64,000 nt of DNA from NCBI GenBank assembly GCA_001766655.1, contig MJCC01000001.1, positions 1,826,115 through 1,890,114 on the forward strand, given 5' to 3'. Below the pieces are notes generated by a model. It was given only the letters and a program-made list of their open reading frames with translations, was not told the origin of the DNA and did not search any database. The stretch is from Phytomonas francai (lineage: Eukaryota; Euglenozoa; Kinetoplastea; Trypanosomatida; Trypanosomatidae). Below, one piece after another: positions 9,729 to 18,998 of the stretch. The translations under genes and the position numbers were made by a program. Each line of letters starts with the position of its first letter. The first letter of the stretch is position 1.

Positions 9729-10688
9729 TTATGACTCTGCTGCTTTTTTGTTTGGAGCATACTTTGTTAACTCTGCCGGCGGCTCCCCTAGCTTGGAAAA
9801 TTCATACATATACTCTAGCAACTCCGTGATGCGGTCATGGTCATCCTCATTAATAGGCACGACGAGAAAATCACAAATCTTCTTTGACATGGCATGTTGC
9901 GCTTGATATCTCTCCAAATCGACTTCCGAAAGCTTTGAGGTGTTGTCTTCAAGGTACGGCCCGTAAGAATCGCGCATTAATTTAATCGGCTCAACAAATT
10001 CGGGGTTTAGAATAGTTTCTAGGAGCATTTTCGCAACATTTTCTGGAACATCACTCAGAGAGGGCGCTGGCATAGCCATCTCCGTGCTCGATTTGGAATC
10101 AAATGTTGCCGCCGCCGGCTCTTTGTAGGCCCCAGGTGAGATCTCCGCGCTGTTTCCGCTTAAGGGACCCTCGGTGGCGGACGCAAGCTGTTGAAGAGAC
10201 TCCACACAGCGCTTCATCACATCATCCACACTCGCGTTCTCTACATCGAGGCTGTCAAGGTTGAGTGTCGGATCTTTGCTCTTCATCTCCTCGAGCAGCT
10301 CATGCGCGCGGGCGTCGTCATCAGTATCCAACACATTCATGAGGTTACGGACACGATCGAGATTCGACTTGTCTTCATTATTCAAACCGTCCACGCCTTC
10401 GAGCGACTTCACAAGCGCGCTGACATCGCGCTTGAAGGTCTCCATAGAGGCGCCATCGTCCTCCCCCGACCCTGCAGCCCCTAGGATTGATTGCAATATA
10501 TTCAAAAAATCTCCATTCGGCATGCCATATTCGTTCAGACCTGAATTCTCCTCCAGCGTGCGCTTAAGCTCCTCCTGTAATTTAGCATCACGCAAACGAA
10601 TCTCCTCCTCATGTTCTTTCTCCTGTTGATCGACAATATTCATCGCCTCGTTTAAGAGGGCATCCAAATCGTCGCCATTGTCCGACAT
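9729..10688 (-). CDS. PEX19: PEX19, peroxisomal (glycosomal) membrane-protein receptor
   Basis: This is a 319-residue protein. The frame extends upstream through a TA microsatellite read as Tyr-Ile repeats, but that start is not ATG, so the ATG at 10688 (MSDNGDDLDALL) is used. The acidic N-terminus (PEX3-binding region in the family) and the C-terminal helical domain match PEX19: a segment with LNPEFVEPIKLMRDSYGPYL, then LERYQAQHAMSKKICDF, then ending LGEPPAELTKYAP. PEX19 binds newly made peroxisomal membrane proteins in the cytosol and delivers them to PEX3. In kinetoplastids the target organelle is the glycosome. The C-terminus KKAAES lacks a CaaX farnesylation box, as reported for trypanosome PEX19. 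Confidence 0.93.
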   Translation of the reverse strand: MSDNGDDLDALLNEAMNIVDQQEKEHEEEIRLRDAKLQEELKRTLEENSGLNEYGMPNGDFLNILQSILGAAGSGEDDGASMETFKRDVSALVKSLEGVDGLNNEDKSNLDRVRNLMNVLDTDDDARAHELLEEMKSKDPTLNLDSLDVENASVDDVMKRCVESLQQLASATEGPLSGNSAEISPGAYKEPAAATFDSKSSTEMAMPAPSLSDVPENVAKMLLETILNPEFVEPIKLMRDSYGPYLEDNTSKLSEVDLERYQAQHAMSKKICDFLVVPINEDDHDRITELLEYMYEFSKLGEPPAELTKYAPNKKAAES

Positions 10689-10696
10689 TCTGTGTA

Positions 10697-10699
<3 letters not shown>

Positions 10700-10730
<31 letters not shown>
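10700..10730. repeat. (TA)n microsatellite at the 5' end of PEX19
   Basis: About 15 TA units begin 11 bases upstream of the PEX19 ATG. The tract lies in the expected 5'UTR or acceptor region and is likely to vary in length. Confidence 0.9.
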
Positions 10731-10735
<5 letters not shown>

Positions 10736-11190
10736 ATATTCACACACAGTGATTGACTGTAAGTTTTGAAAAAAATGAATAGCGTGTTGTTAGTACAACG
10801 TTTGCGGCAAAATATTTGTTTTACTTAATCTAGGAACAAACAGAAAGGCAAAAAAGGGAAAATTAAAACTGTATAAAAATTTGCACATCGCAGAATTTAA
10901 TGAAACCAAATTATTTCTACATACGCCTTTTTGAGGTAAATAGAATAACAAAGGTTATGGTAAATGGTTAGTAAACAGAAAGGTAATCTTATAGCGATCA
11001 TATAACCATTCCTTCGTTTCGACTTTCGTCGCAGGAGCTAGATGCGGTAAAGGCAGCATTGGAAAAATTCATGTATGCAAAAAAAGGAAGATGAAGCTCT
11101 CCTTAAAGGAAAAAGGAGTGGCTTCATTGAATCAACGCCGTCGCTGTTGCCTAAGCTAACGATTCCAAAACTTTTTCAGTCATCATCCGA
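10731..11190. other. AT-rich spacer
   Basis: About 460 bases of AT-rich sequence between an unknown basic protein gene and PEX19. No feature is recognised. Confidence 0.5.
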
Positions 11191-11664
11191 TTACTTCACA
11201 CTAAAAAAAGGCTTCTTATTTTTTCGCTTTATGTGTGAAGGTGGTTCAAATGACTTAGAAGATCCATCAGTGCCACGGGCCCTGGCCTTCAAGTTCGTGG
11301 GCTTTCTTTGGTTCACATGTCTGCCTGAGCTGCCGCTTTTAGTATGAGAATCGTCGTGACGCGTTTCTTTTTGATGATTAGCGCTACCTCCAACATGAGC
11401 CTGTTTCTTCATAGAGACGACAGCTTTTTGAATTTCTTTAGAACTCGCGCGACTTACCACCACCTCTGCGATGCGCCTCCGCGCTTCCTCCGCGCGGGAC
11501 TCACGGCTTACCGTTGATTCCACCAAGGCTTGTGTAATATCACCTTCTTTTAACTCCCGATTGCGTTTTCGACGCGATTTTTCAACCCCGACTTTAGTAT
11601 TCTTGGCGAATTCATCAAAAAAATCACCTGCACTATCTGCCCATTCCTCATCATTACCGGCCAT
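11191..11664 (-). CDS. Unknown basic protein (157 aa)
   Basis: The frame has an ATG at 11664. An acidic start (NDEEWADSAGDFFDEFA) is followed by a Lys/Arg-rich helical segment (about residues 28-90), then a His/Ser/Lys-rich low-complexity tail ending KRKNKKPFFSVK. The charge pattern would suit a nucleolar or RNA-binding factor, but that is inference and no domain is recognised. It lies between eL31 and PEX19 on the common strand. Confidence 0.6.
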   Translation of the reverse strand: MAGNDEEWADSAGDFFDEFAKNTKVGVEKSRRKRNRELKEGDITQALVESTVSRESRAEEARRRIAEVVVSRASSKEIQKAVVSMKKQAHVGGSANHQKETRHDDSHTKSGSSGRHVNQRKPTNLKARARGTDGSSKSFEPPSHIKRKNKKPFFSVK

Positions 11665-11933
11665 ATATGTAAACTCTAAAAAAAAATGTAGCTATTTTGA
11701 GGGGTAGTAATAGTTGTCCTTTTACTATATAAATTGGTCTGTTGCGGGAAATATATTTGAAACGCATAGTAGTTATGGAGAAAAAAAGGAATGTTGGTAT
11801 GAGATATAGTATATAAATATGAGGAAGGGAATCATCTCTGCGCTAACAATAGCCGAGGTGTATATATGTTCGTTTTTTAGCAAATAAAGTAAATAACTAA
11901 ACCATTTCAAAATGTGGATTTACCCTAGTGAAT

Positions 11934-12500
11934 TTATTGTTCCACGACCTTCGTCGTGAGGTTCTTGAAGCTCGCCACGGGGACGTGGGAGATGATGGTG
12001 TAGAAGTGCTTGCGCTTGCTTCCCTCCTTCAGCTCCGACTTCCGCTGGATCATCAACCTCGCGCGGCCGGGCACCCCCTTCACACCCTTATGCCAAATGT
12101 AGGTGTTCAGCGAGGCATCGATGCGGTTGTCCTTGGTCTTCATCAGTTTGCCCACGAAAGACTTGATACGCTTGATCGCGAGCGGCGCGCGCTTCGCGAA
12201 GGTCTTCTTCTTCAGGAGCTTCGAGAGGTGGATCGTGGCCTCCATGGTGACCGCGTCCGGCTTGCGGCCGGTCCGCTTGCGCAGGGACGCGCGAGTCGCG
12301 CCGCGCACGCGCGAGTTACGCGCCGTGTTGCCGACACCGTGGAACTTCTTCAGCTTCTCCTCGTCCATCTTCGCAAGCACGCGCTTCCAGCGCTTGTCGT
12401 CGCGACTCTTGCGGCTCTCCGCGGCCTTCTGGCGCGACTCAAGCAGGGCCTGCTTCTTCTCCTTACCGAGAACCTTACCCTTGAAACCAGCGCGGGTCAT
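11934..12500 (-). CDS. RPL31: 60S ribosomal protein eL31, downstream copy
   Basis: This 188-residue protein contains the eL31 core from about residue 85 to the end: KRAPLAIKRIKSFVGKLM, then NRIDASLNTYIWHKGVKGVP, then the closing strand HVPVASFKNLTTKVV. eL31 sits near the exit of the 60S peptide tunnel. The first 84 or so residues are a very basic extension not found in animal or yeast eL31. A second copy lies 874 bases away and differs only in the last residue (Gln here, Glu there). GC content and codon bias are strong, as expected for a highly expressed gene. Confidence 0.93.
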   Translation of the reverse strand: MTRAGFKGKVLGKEKKQALLESRQKAAESRKSRDDKRWKRVLAKMDEEKLKKFHGVGNTARNSRVRGATRASLRKRTGRKPDAVTMEATIHLSKLLKKKTFAKRAPLAIKRIKSFVGKLMKTKDNRIDASLNTYIWHKGVKGVPGRARLMIQRKSELKEGSKRKHFYTIISHVPVASFKNLTTKVVEQ

Positions 12501-12807
12501 TTTGGAATATTGGTATTAATCCACTATGAATAAAAATAAAATGAAATACAATTAAGGAGTGAAAAGGGAAAAATACAGCATTTAGGATCTGAATTGTACA
12601 CGGAAAATAAACTGAACTGAAAAATCAGATCGTGTGTATACGCCAGATAATCCTTTTGATTCACTTAAATAAATAAACCATAGAGGCAAAGAAAACAGTC
12701 GTATGTATTAAGTCGAATTGTCACATTCGCTCAGAGGGCTGTACCCTTGGCGAAAGTAAACATGGGACAGCATAGCAGCGACAATGTCGGAAGGAAAGGA
12801 AAGCATC
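12501..12807. other. Spacer between the two eL31 copies
   Basis: About 300 bases of AT-rich sequence, unrelated to the flank of the second copy. It must hold the polyadenylation and trans-splice signals separating the two mRNAs. No distinct motif is called. Confidence 0.5.
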
Positions 12808-13374
12808 TTATTCCTCCACGACCTTCGTCGTGAGGTTCTTGAAGCTCGCCACGGGGACGTGGGAGATGATGGTGTAGAAGTGCTTGCGCTTGCTTCCCTC
12901 CTTCAGCTCCGACTTCCGCTGGATCATCAACCTCGCGCGGCCGGGCACCCCCTTCACACCCTTATGCCAAATGTAGGTGTTCAGCGAGGCATCGATGCGG
13001 TTGTCCTTGGTCTTCATCAGTTTGCCCACGAAAGACTTGATACGCTTGATCGCGAGCGGCGCGCGCTTCGCGAAGGTCTTCTTCTTCAGGAGCTTCGAGA
13101 GGTGGATCGTGGCCTCCATGGTGACCGCGTCCGGCTTGCGGCCGGTCCGCTTGCGCAGGGACGCGCGAGTCGCGCCGCGCACGCGCGAGTTACGCGCCGT
13201 GTTGCCGACACCGTGGAACTTCTTCAGCTTCTCCTCGTCCATCTTCGCAAGCACGCGCTTCCAGCGCTTGTCGTCGCGACTCTTGCGGCTCTCCGCGGCC
13301 TTCTGGCGCGACTCAAGCAGGGCCTGCTTCTTCTCCTTACCGAGAACCTTACCCTTGAAACCAGCGCGGGTCAT
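12808..13374 (-). CDS. RPL31: 60S ribosomal protein eL31, upstream copy
   Basis: This is a second 188-residue eL31, identical to the first except for a final Glu instead of Gln. The frame extends six codons upstream, but that start is GTG, so the ATG at 13374 is used. The domain layout is the same: a basic extension (1-84), then the conserved eL31 core. Tandem ribosomal protein gene pairs are common in trypanosomatids, where copy number raises mRNA level because individual promoters are absent. Confidence 0.93.
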   Translation of the reverse strand: MTRAGFKGKVLGKEKKQALLESRQKAAESRKSRDDKRWKRVLAKMDEEKLKKFHGVGNTARNSRVRGATRASLRKRTGRKPDAVTMEATIHLSKLLKKKTFAKRAPLAIKRIKSFVGKLMKTKDNRIDASLNTYIWHKGVKGVPGRARLMIQRKSELKEGSKRKHFYTIISHVPVASFKNLTTKVVEE

Positions 13375-13656
13375 TTTTCGCTTTCTGTGCACGACTAGTT
13401 TTCTTTGTAAATAATATATAAATATGAAAATGGAAAAGAATTGTTACAACATTAATCATTGATTTTGCGAGTTATCTTTCCTTTTACAGAAGCGATTTGA
13501 CACACATTAATTGATATTTTTTTTCCTAATAATTGAGATATCGCAAACGTTAGCACAACAACAAAAATACCGATAAAAGGAATGACATTCGTAAAAGCAA
13601 AAAAGGGAATTAAAAAGAATGTATGTACATATTTAATTTATTGACGGAAAAAATAA

Positions 13657-15444
13657 CTAGGCTTTGATGCTTTCATGGAGAAGCTTGGCAACAACATTCG
13701 ATATATTAAATTGCTCTAACCTTCCTTCGGCGTTACCCATGATAATAAAGTACTGGCTCGTAATATATTTTTTCATCCAACTGCTGTCCTTACTATGAAG
13801 CGAAGGCGAAACCTGACGATTAATCTCTGAAACCTGATTCTTAGCTTTCGAGGTAACTTTTACCGGCTCCTTCCTATTATTCGAACCCTTAGACGTGGTC
13901 TCTATATCATAACAATAGGATGCTGTAGCCACAAAACCGGGGCCGTTAGTCTTGTGTATTCTCCTTCCAACCTGCAAATACACGATCTGACCATCGTCCG
14001 CCCAGACCATGAGTTGAAATAAGAATGACTTATCATTTTTGGAATCGCGTTCTTGAAGGTGTTTTTTTGGTATAGATTTGATCCTTTTAGAGCCTCTCTT
14101 CTTGATGGTGAGTTCCTCAAGAAACCACTCAGATGAGACCGAAACCCCAATCGCTTGCATATTCCAGACCCATCGTTGTGGGGTGTCAAACAATTTAATC
14201 TTCTTGAGCAGGAGAATAGGTTGGTTGTCAAAGACCAACTGCCATACAAGTACCTCACCCGTAGCATGTCCAGAGAAGAAGCGACAGTTAAGTGCAGAAG
14301 CTTGTTTACCTACCGCCAGGCAAGTTACTCGTCTTTTGTCGTAACTCATCTGTTCGGTCACTTCACCGGGCACCCCTATCTTCCGGTTTAAAACATGTGA
14401 ACCCTTCTGCAAAGAATCCCATGGGATAGAATTGGAGACATGCACATCGTAGTGCAACCTCTGCTCAGGAAGAGTAAGGCGAATCCCAGGATCTGATCGA
14501 TCGGCACTACGACGTATATTATACGCAAAAGTGTTCGTTACGGCATTGCGTAGGGTGTTCAAGTGAGGGATATGAACTAGGTTACTCTTGGACGCATCCT
14601 CGTCAATATCCACTTCGCCAGCGGGGTAATGCAATGTCTCCTTGTACTCAAAGTTCTCCTGGGACAAGGACCAACACTTGATCGACCCTCTTTCCTGCCC
14701 CACCAACAGGTAGCTCATGCACGACACCGTTAAAACTTCCGCTACCGTGCAAGACTCGGGATGCGATAGTTGGTGAATGCACTCCAGCCCAGGCTGCACG
14801 CGCAGAACAAAGACATTCTCAAAGCTAAGAGCATAGCACAAAAACGACGTGTGAGAAATCCCCTCAAAGCCCGTATTTTCCTTCGTCAGATTCTCGTCGT
14901 TGGTGCCTGATGAAATTTTGGGGTGCGCCAACAGAATAGACTTGGGGCCCTTTGCCAAGATGAGCTGCGTGATGGGGCCATCGGTGGGTTTGCACTGCGA
15001 TCTGATACGAAAGGTTACGGGACACCAAGCGGAAATGACACCATCCTCACAGCCGGTCAAAACCCATTCCGTTATGCCCGTCGGTGTGCAAATAAATTTT
15101 CCGTCAGTAACTAGCTTGCTCTCAGACACATCACCGTCCCTCAGTGCTTTGTCGTCTCTAGATTGTAAATACTCTAAAACCGGAAAGCATCCCTCCAAGG
15201 ATCCGTCCTCAGTCTTACCACTGTTGGTTGGGGGTGGATAACACCGAACCGCATTAACCCAGTCGGGGTGATGCATCAAGGCAAGCTGGCGTCGCTCAAA
15301 GAGCTCCCATACATAAACCCCGTTCGCCCAAGTGGCTGCGTACACGCGATTCCCTGAAATATCCACCTCTATACATTTGATGGCATCATTCGATCCGACA
15401 TAAGGGGTCCGAAGACTATCAAAAGCATGAAGAGACGTAGACAT
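13657..15444 (-). CDS. WD40-like beta-propeller protein, function unknown
   Basis: This is a 595-residue protein. The frame reaches upstream to a GTG at 15459, but the first ATG is at 15444 (MSTSLHAFDSL). Several stretches read as propeller blades with small-hydrophobic strands: GNRVYAATWANGVYVWEL near residue 31, EWVLTGCEDGVISAWCPV near 125, SYLLVGQERGSIKCWSL near 245, and FFSGHATGEVLVWQLVF near 390. Two basic low-complexity inserts occur in the C-terminal half. No signature identifies a specific family. A scaffold role is inferred from the fold. Confidence 0.7.
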   Translation of the reverse strand: MSTSLHAFDSLRTPYVGSNDAIKCIEVDISGNRVYAATWANGVYVWELFERRQLALMHHPDWVNAVRCYPPPTNSGKTEDGSLEGCFPVLEYLQSRDDKALRDGDVSESKLVTDGKFICTPTGITEWVLTGCEDGVISAWCPVTFRIRSQCKPTDGPITQLILAKGPKSILLAHPKISSGTNDENLTKENTGFEGISHTSFLCYALSFENVFVLRVQPGLECIHQLSHPESCTVAEVLTVSCMSYLLVGQERGSIKCWSLSQENFEYKETLHYPAGEVDIDEDASKSNLVHIPHLNTLRNAVTNTFAYNIRRSADRSDPGIRLTLPEQRLHYDVHVSNSIPWDSLQKGSHVLNRKIGVPGEVTEQMSYDKRRVTCLAVGKQASALNCRFFSGHATGEVLVWQLVFDNQPILLLKKIKLFDTPQRWVWNMQAIGVSVSSEWFLEELTIKKRGSKRIKSIPKKHLQERDSKNDKSFLFQLMVWADDGQIVYLQVGRRIHKTNGPGFVATASYCYDIETTSKGSNNRKEPVKVTSKAKNQVSEINRQVSPSLHSKDSSWMKKYITSQYFIIMGNAEGRLEQFNISNVVAKLLHESIKA

Positions 15445-16137
15445 CCGAGATGGATCCACCTGGTGTAAAAGTAAACAAAAAGGAAGAAAAGAAAAAAGAG
15501 TTTAGCATAGGTGTTACCTTGATTAATATGCAAAATGTTAAAAAGGTGAAAATTTAAGGAAAACAAGCAGACACATGAGTACGTTGCTTTAGGGTACAAG
15601 CTATAATATACCGAGGAAAATGATTTTTCTGTAAAACATTTGGAAAATAATAAAAGCATTTGGTAGTGCTTTATTGTATGTAAGCCTATTCAAAAGAAGA
15701 AAATGATATGCTGATCAAAATATACCATTCATTATCTCTAAAAAGCACCAAAAGACCTAAAAATTTCAAAAAACTCTTTGGACAGTTTTATAGGCCCCGC
15801 ATCGTTGGATGCATATAAATAAAGATAAATACATTAGTAGTTGGAGTACAATGATCATAGCATTTTGATACACATCCTTAATAAAAAACATCAATTTTAA
15901 AAGGTAAAAAAACGCTTTAGATTCTTTGTTTCAACATGTTTCCCTTAACTCCTTCTCCTGGTATTTCCATCCATGTGAATCAAAGAGAATGTATAGGTAA
16001 ATACGAAGTAAAGAAAACCACCTCTAGCAAATATATATGTATACACGCTGATATGCGGTGTATAATACATTTCAGGTGCATCCAAAGAAGATCAAAAGAA
16101 CCTTTTGTTCTCACACACGCATTTTTTGAGTGAACAC
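15445..16137. other. AT-rich spacer
   Basis: About 690 bases of AT-rich spacer upstream of the WD40-like gene. The stretch immediately 5' of the gene is purine-rich on the plus strand (about 15468-15503), consistent with a polypyrimidine tract on the coding strand. Nothing else is seen. Confidence 0.5.
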
Positions 16138-16481
16138 CTACGTGTGAATACATGGTATACGAGATACGCAGCCCTCTTCTTCCTCCTCGCGCCTCTCACG
16201 GTTGGAATCCTTCAAATCGTAAGTGACGAAAAGCAAATGTAAAAGTAACATCACGGTTACGCAGACACAGGTAAAAACAAACAAAAAAAGACTAACCCCA
16301 GCGGAAGTAAAGTTGCAGTTATGGTTCTCATCGGTTCGATAGCAATCCCGGAAGGCAAAGGCTGGGGCGGCGATACCACTGTCTGCCGCATCGAAGTCCG
16401 TCACACGCAGGGGGTGTCGTCCTACCAGGCCCAGCCCCCCCCCCTCCCCACAACTGCCACACAGACCCAAACCCCACCCAT
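16138..16481 (-). CDS. Candidate small membrane protein, frame broken at a 10-G run
   Basis: Just downstream of CFAP410 on the minus strand lies a pyrimidine tract with AG (16496-16548) and then an ATG at 16481. The frame from this ATG enters a run of ten G (minus strand, plus 16435-16444) and then stops. With eleven G it would join a downstream frame that encodes FRDCYRTDENHNCNF, a strong transmembrane segment (VSLFLFVFTCVCVTVMLLL) and a charged tail, ending at 16138. The total would be about 114 residues. The second frame has no ATG of its own before the membrane segment. Either the run is miscounted in the assembly or the gene is broken. The family is not recognised. Confidence 0.35.
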
Positions 16482-16495
16482 CCGACCAAACCCCA

Positions 16496-16548
16496 CTCCG
16501 CAAATGCGTGGGAAGCGGGGAGGGGAGGGAAACAGACAAAAACGGCCT
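16496..16548 (-). promoter_or_regulatory. Polypyrimidine tract and AG, probable trans-splice acceptor
   Basis: On the minus strand a T/C-rich tract of about 30 bases with one interruption runs into GCATTTGCGGAG, 15 bases before an ATG at 16481. It lies between the CFAP410 stop and the small membrane-protein candidate, and supports a separate mRNA there. Confidence 0.4.
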
Positions 16549-16588
16549 CCCGTTACAGGGTCGGCCCGCGGCGCGCCCTCGGGGCGGG

Positions 16589-17317
16589 CTAGTAGGCCGA
16601 CATGCTCGCGATGAACCGCCGCACCTCCTGCAGCGCGGCCGGCGAGAGCTCGGAGCAGAGCACCTTGACGGCCTGCACGATGCCCGTCTCGGAGGGGCCT
16701 ACGGTGCTGCTCGCCGTGGAGGGCGCGCGGGCGGGGGTCGCGTCGACGTGGTGCGCCCTGCCGTTCGAGGCCAGTCGGCGCGGGGGGAGGCGCGGGGGGG
16801 TCTCCTCGCGGCTGCGCCCGCGCGCGGGCGTCGGGGCCGGCTCGCCGCCCACCCCCCGCGGCGCGTAGCGCGAGGCCGGCGGCGCGAAATGCGTGAGGTG
16901 CGGGAAGACGCGCAGCGCGGCGGCCCGCTCGTCGTCGGTGATCCGCACGTCGTCCAGCCGCTCCAGGGACGGGACCGCGGCGATGACAAAGCGGCGGTAG
17001 TTCGGGTCGCGGCAGATCGGGTTGTCGGAGAGGTTCAGCACGCTCAGGTTGGCCAGACGGGTGAGGTGGAGGACCTGGTTGAGGTCGTTGATGCGGTTTC
17101 GCCGCAGGTACAGCTCCCGGAGGTGGTGCAGCGTGGAGATGGCACCGATGTCGGTGATCTCGTTCAGAGACAATGAAAGAATCTCTAAATTCCTGGCCTT
17201 GTGTAGGATTCCGATATCCTGGAGTTGCACCGCGCACACATTCAATTTATTTACCCGATTAATATCATCTACTCTAGTCTTCTGAAGAACAAGGTTAAGC
17301 GTTAGTACGCCAGCCAT
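16589..17317 (-). CDS. CFAP410: CFAP410 (C21orf2) leucine-rich-repeat ciliary protein
   Basis: This 242-residue protein starts at an ATG at 17317. Residues 1-140 form a short leucine-rich-repeat domain: [54 protein letters not shown], then an LRR cap with [11 protein letters not shown]. The order and the LYLRRNRI phrase match CFAP410. A Pro/Arg/Ala-rich linker (about 145-205) leads to a short C-terminal helix pair ([22 protein letters not shown]), which fits the helical-bundle C-terminal domain described for trypanosome CFAP410. The protein acts at the basal body. GC content is high in the 3' two thirds. Confidence 0.88.
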   Translation of the reverse strand: MAGVLTLNLVLQKTRVDDINRVNKLNVCAVQLQDIGILHKARNLEILSLSLNEITDIGAISTLHHLRELYLRRNRINDLNQVLHLTRLANLSVLNLSDNPICRDPNYRRFVIAAVPSLERLDDVRITDDERAAALRVFPHLTHFAPPASRYAPRGVGGEPAPTPARGRSREETPPRLPPRRLASNGRAHHVDATPARAPSTASSTVGPSETGIVQAVKVLCSELSPAALQEVRRFIASMSAY

Positions 17318-18374
17318 TGAGATTAGTTCTAATACCCTGCCTTTTCGTTTGACTTGAGATACTCTCTACTCTTGAGTCCCCTCTTAATAAAAACGAAAAA
17401 ATACTTCAAAAAGAAGGACTTGCCTCTGGTGCAGCGTGCAAATGGGGAGGGGAAAAACGCGATCGAGTGTTTGTATTTGGCGTCAATAACGGTTACAAAA
17501 TAATAGGATTGGAGAAAAAAATGTATGACGATCGATCGGAAAACTAATTTTCTAAGAGTGAAAAGCGGATAGTGAAAAAGATAGAGAATTTGCCTTGCGC
17601 AAGTTTCGCATGCAAAAAAAAAAAAGGAGGGGGGGGGGGGGTATTCCAATGAAGTCGCGATCAAGTCGGCAACAAAAGGAAACAAAACAATGATAGGAAT
17701 GACCAGATGCACAGGGATTGCATCACACAAAAAATTACAAATCCATCTTTCATATTTCGGAAAATCAGTTCTTGTGTTATGCAATTTTACCCTAAAACGC
17801 CGCCTACATACGAATTCAGCCAAATTTATCTTCCTGGATGAAAGCACAGGAAGCAAGGCGCTTCTTTATTTCCTAGTTGACTGTCCAGTCTCCTAACGCC
17901 TAAACATGTAACATGCATACCTAAATCATTTTCCTGTACAGTGGTAGCTTAAGCCAGCAATAGGTAACCATCAGTCGGCGTTTAGAGATTCAAGGGGGAA
18001 GGATACAAGTTGTGTTTTCAAGGAAAAGGTTAGGCCCCCAAAAAGCAATGCATTAGACTATCCATTATCACTAGCTGGAACTTTCGAGATTCCCTCAAAT
18101 ATATTTTAGCATTCACAAAATCGACTGTTCGATGCGTGCCTTTTTGCGGTGAATGATTGGCTTTACACTTTATGTACTCAACAAATCGTTGGGCAAGTAT
18201 CGTGGGGAAACCGTTCCGATTTATTTGTTTTTTGATTGGTACGGATAGCTATGCATAAAAGAGGCAAGGAACTCCATCCACGAAGTTATAAAGCCACATT
18301 CCCTGCGTCTTTCCTCTTCCTCTTTTTCTTCAAGACTTAAGACATTCCGTGTGTGTTACACGCTGTGCTCGAGA
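17318..18374. other. Spacer with a poly-A/poly-G run
   Basis: About 1.06 kb upstream of CFAP410. Bases 17614-17640 hold a run of A followed by a long run of G, a pyrimidine tract on the minus strand. A 175-codon minus frame here (17329-17856) is dominated by Phe/Leu/Ile and homopolymers and is probably not coding. Bases 17860-18370 show no feature. Confidence 0.5.
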
Positions 18375-18998
18375 TTACATACGAGTTCGATGCTCTCTAG
18401 CCCAAACATCTTTTGCAAAGCCAATAACAAATAGGGACTGATGTGGCTTAGACGGCTCTGGTTGATGATACGTCAAGACCTCACAGTCAAACCCCATAGA
18501 CTGGAGGGCACCCTGGATGATGCCACCCATAAAGCTCGCATAATTCACATTCCAATGCCCCTCACTGTCAAGGTAATCCGGTGAAACGTTCACATACCTT
18601 AAAACTAACGGATTTGCATCGAAAATAAAAAAGCGGTCCGAGTTCGCCTCCCGCTGTATTTCATCGGCTTGACGGCCAAACCACCGCGACCACAGCTTCT
18701 CTTGTATAATCTTCAGCGCCGCCAGAGCCGTGAGCGGCCGTCGCTGGTGCTCGGCCGAATACCGAAGAAATGAAAGCATCACGAGTCGAGTCCCGACGTG
18801 GACCCCAAGCGACGTTAAACGGGATTCCACCTCCTCAAGGTTTCGAACTCTGGTCGGATGGGTAAACGCGCGGGAGCACATCTCCGAGAATAGGAAGCTA
18901 AAAGCAGAGAGCGAGACGGTCGTATCTCGCCTACCGCGAAGGGTATCAGGATTGCGATCACTGCGCTTCGGGTTTTCCGGCACCTCACGGTAAAGCAT
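18375..18998 (-). CDS. TRAPPC5: TRAPPC5/Trs31 subunit of the TRAPP tethering complex
   Basis: This 207-residue protein has an ATG at 18998 and belongs to the Bet3/Trs31/Trs33 family. The start of the fold reads LSAFSFLFSEM, followed by RVRNLEEVESRLTSLGVHVG. A central segment has LTALAALKIIQEKLWSRWFGRQAD, then the strand FFIFDANPLVLRYVNVSP, then YASFMGGIIQGALQSMGFDCEV, which is the Bet3-fold helix and strand typical of TRAPPC5. TRAPP is a guanine nucleotide exchange factor and tether for ER-Golgi vesicles. Length and motif order fit a complete subunit. Confidence 0.92.
   Translation of the reverse strand: MLYREVPENPKRSDRNPDTLRGRRDTTVSLSAFSFLFSEMCSRAFTHPTRVRNLEEVESRLTSLGVHVGTRLVMLSFLRYSAEHQRRPLTALAALKIIQEKLWSRWFGRQADEIQREANSDRFFIFDANPLVLRYVNVSPDYLDSEGHWNVNYASFMGGIIQGALQSMGFDCEVLTYHQPEPSKPHQSLFVIGFAKDVWAREHRTRM

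Larger units (their letters stand above)
11941..13377 (-). repeat. Tandem duplication of eL31 (two 563-bp identical blocks, 874 bp apart)
   Basis: By direct comparison the blocks 11941-12503 and 12815-13377 appear identical base for base. They cover all but the last few codons plus three bases upstream of the ATG, and sequence diverges at once on both sides. The spacers differ completely. This points to recent gene conversion or strong homogenisation of the coding part. Confidence 0.85.

Noticed and set aside
10689..10733. N-terminal extension of PEX19 made of Tyr-Ile repeats
   Set aside because: It is a readthrough of the TA microsatellite and begins at a non-ATG codon. The ATG at 10688 starts a typical PEX19 N-terminus.
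11934..12500. First thought: ribosomal protein eL19 because of the long basic helix
   Set aside because: The C-terminal NRIDASLNTYIWHKGV and VPVASFKNL phrases are eL31. eL19 motifs are absent.
13375..13392. Six-residue N-terminal extension of the upstream eL31 copy
   Set aside because: It begins at GTG, is absent from the other copy, and lies outside the block of identity.
17329..17856. 175-codon minus frame upstream of CFAP410
   Set aside because: It is mostly Phe/Leu/Ile/Lys from T-rich tracts, runs through an A/G homopolymer and overlaps the expected 5'UTR of CFAP410.
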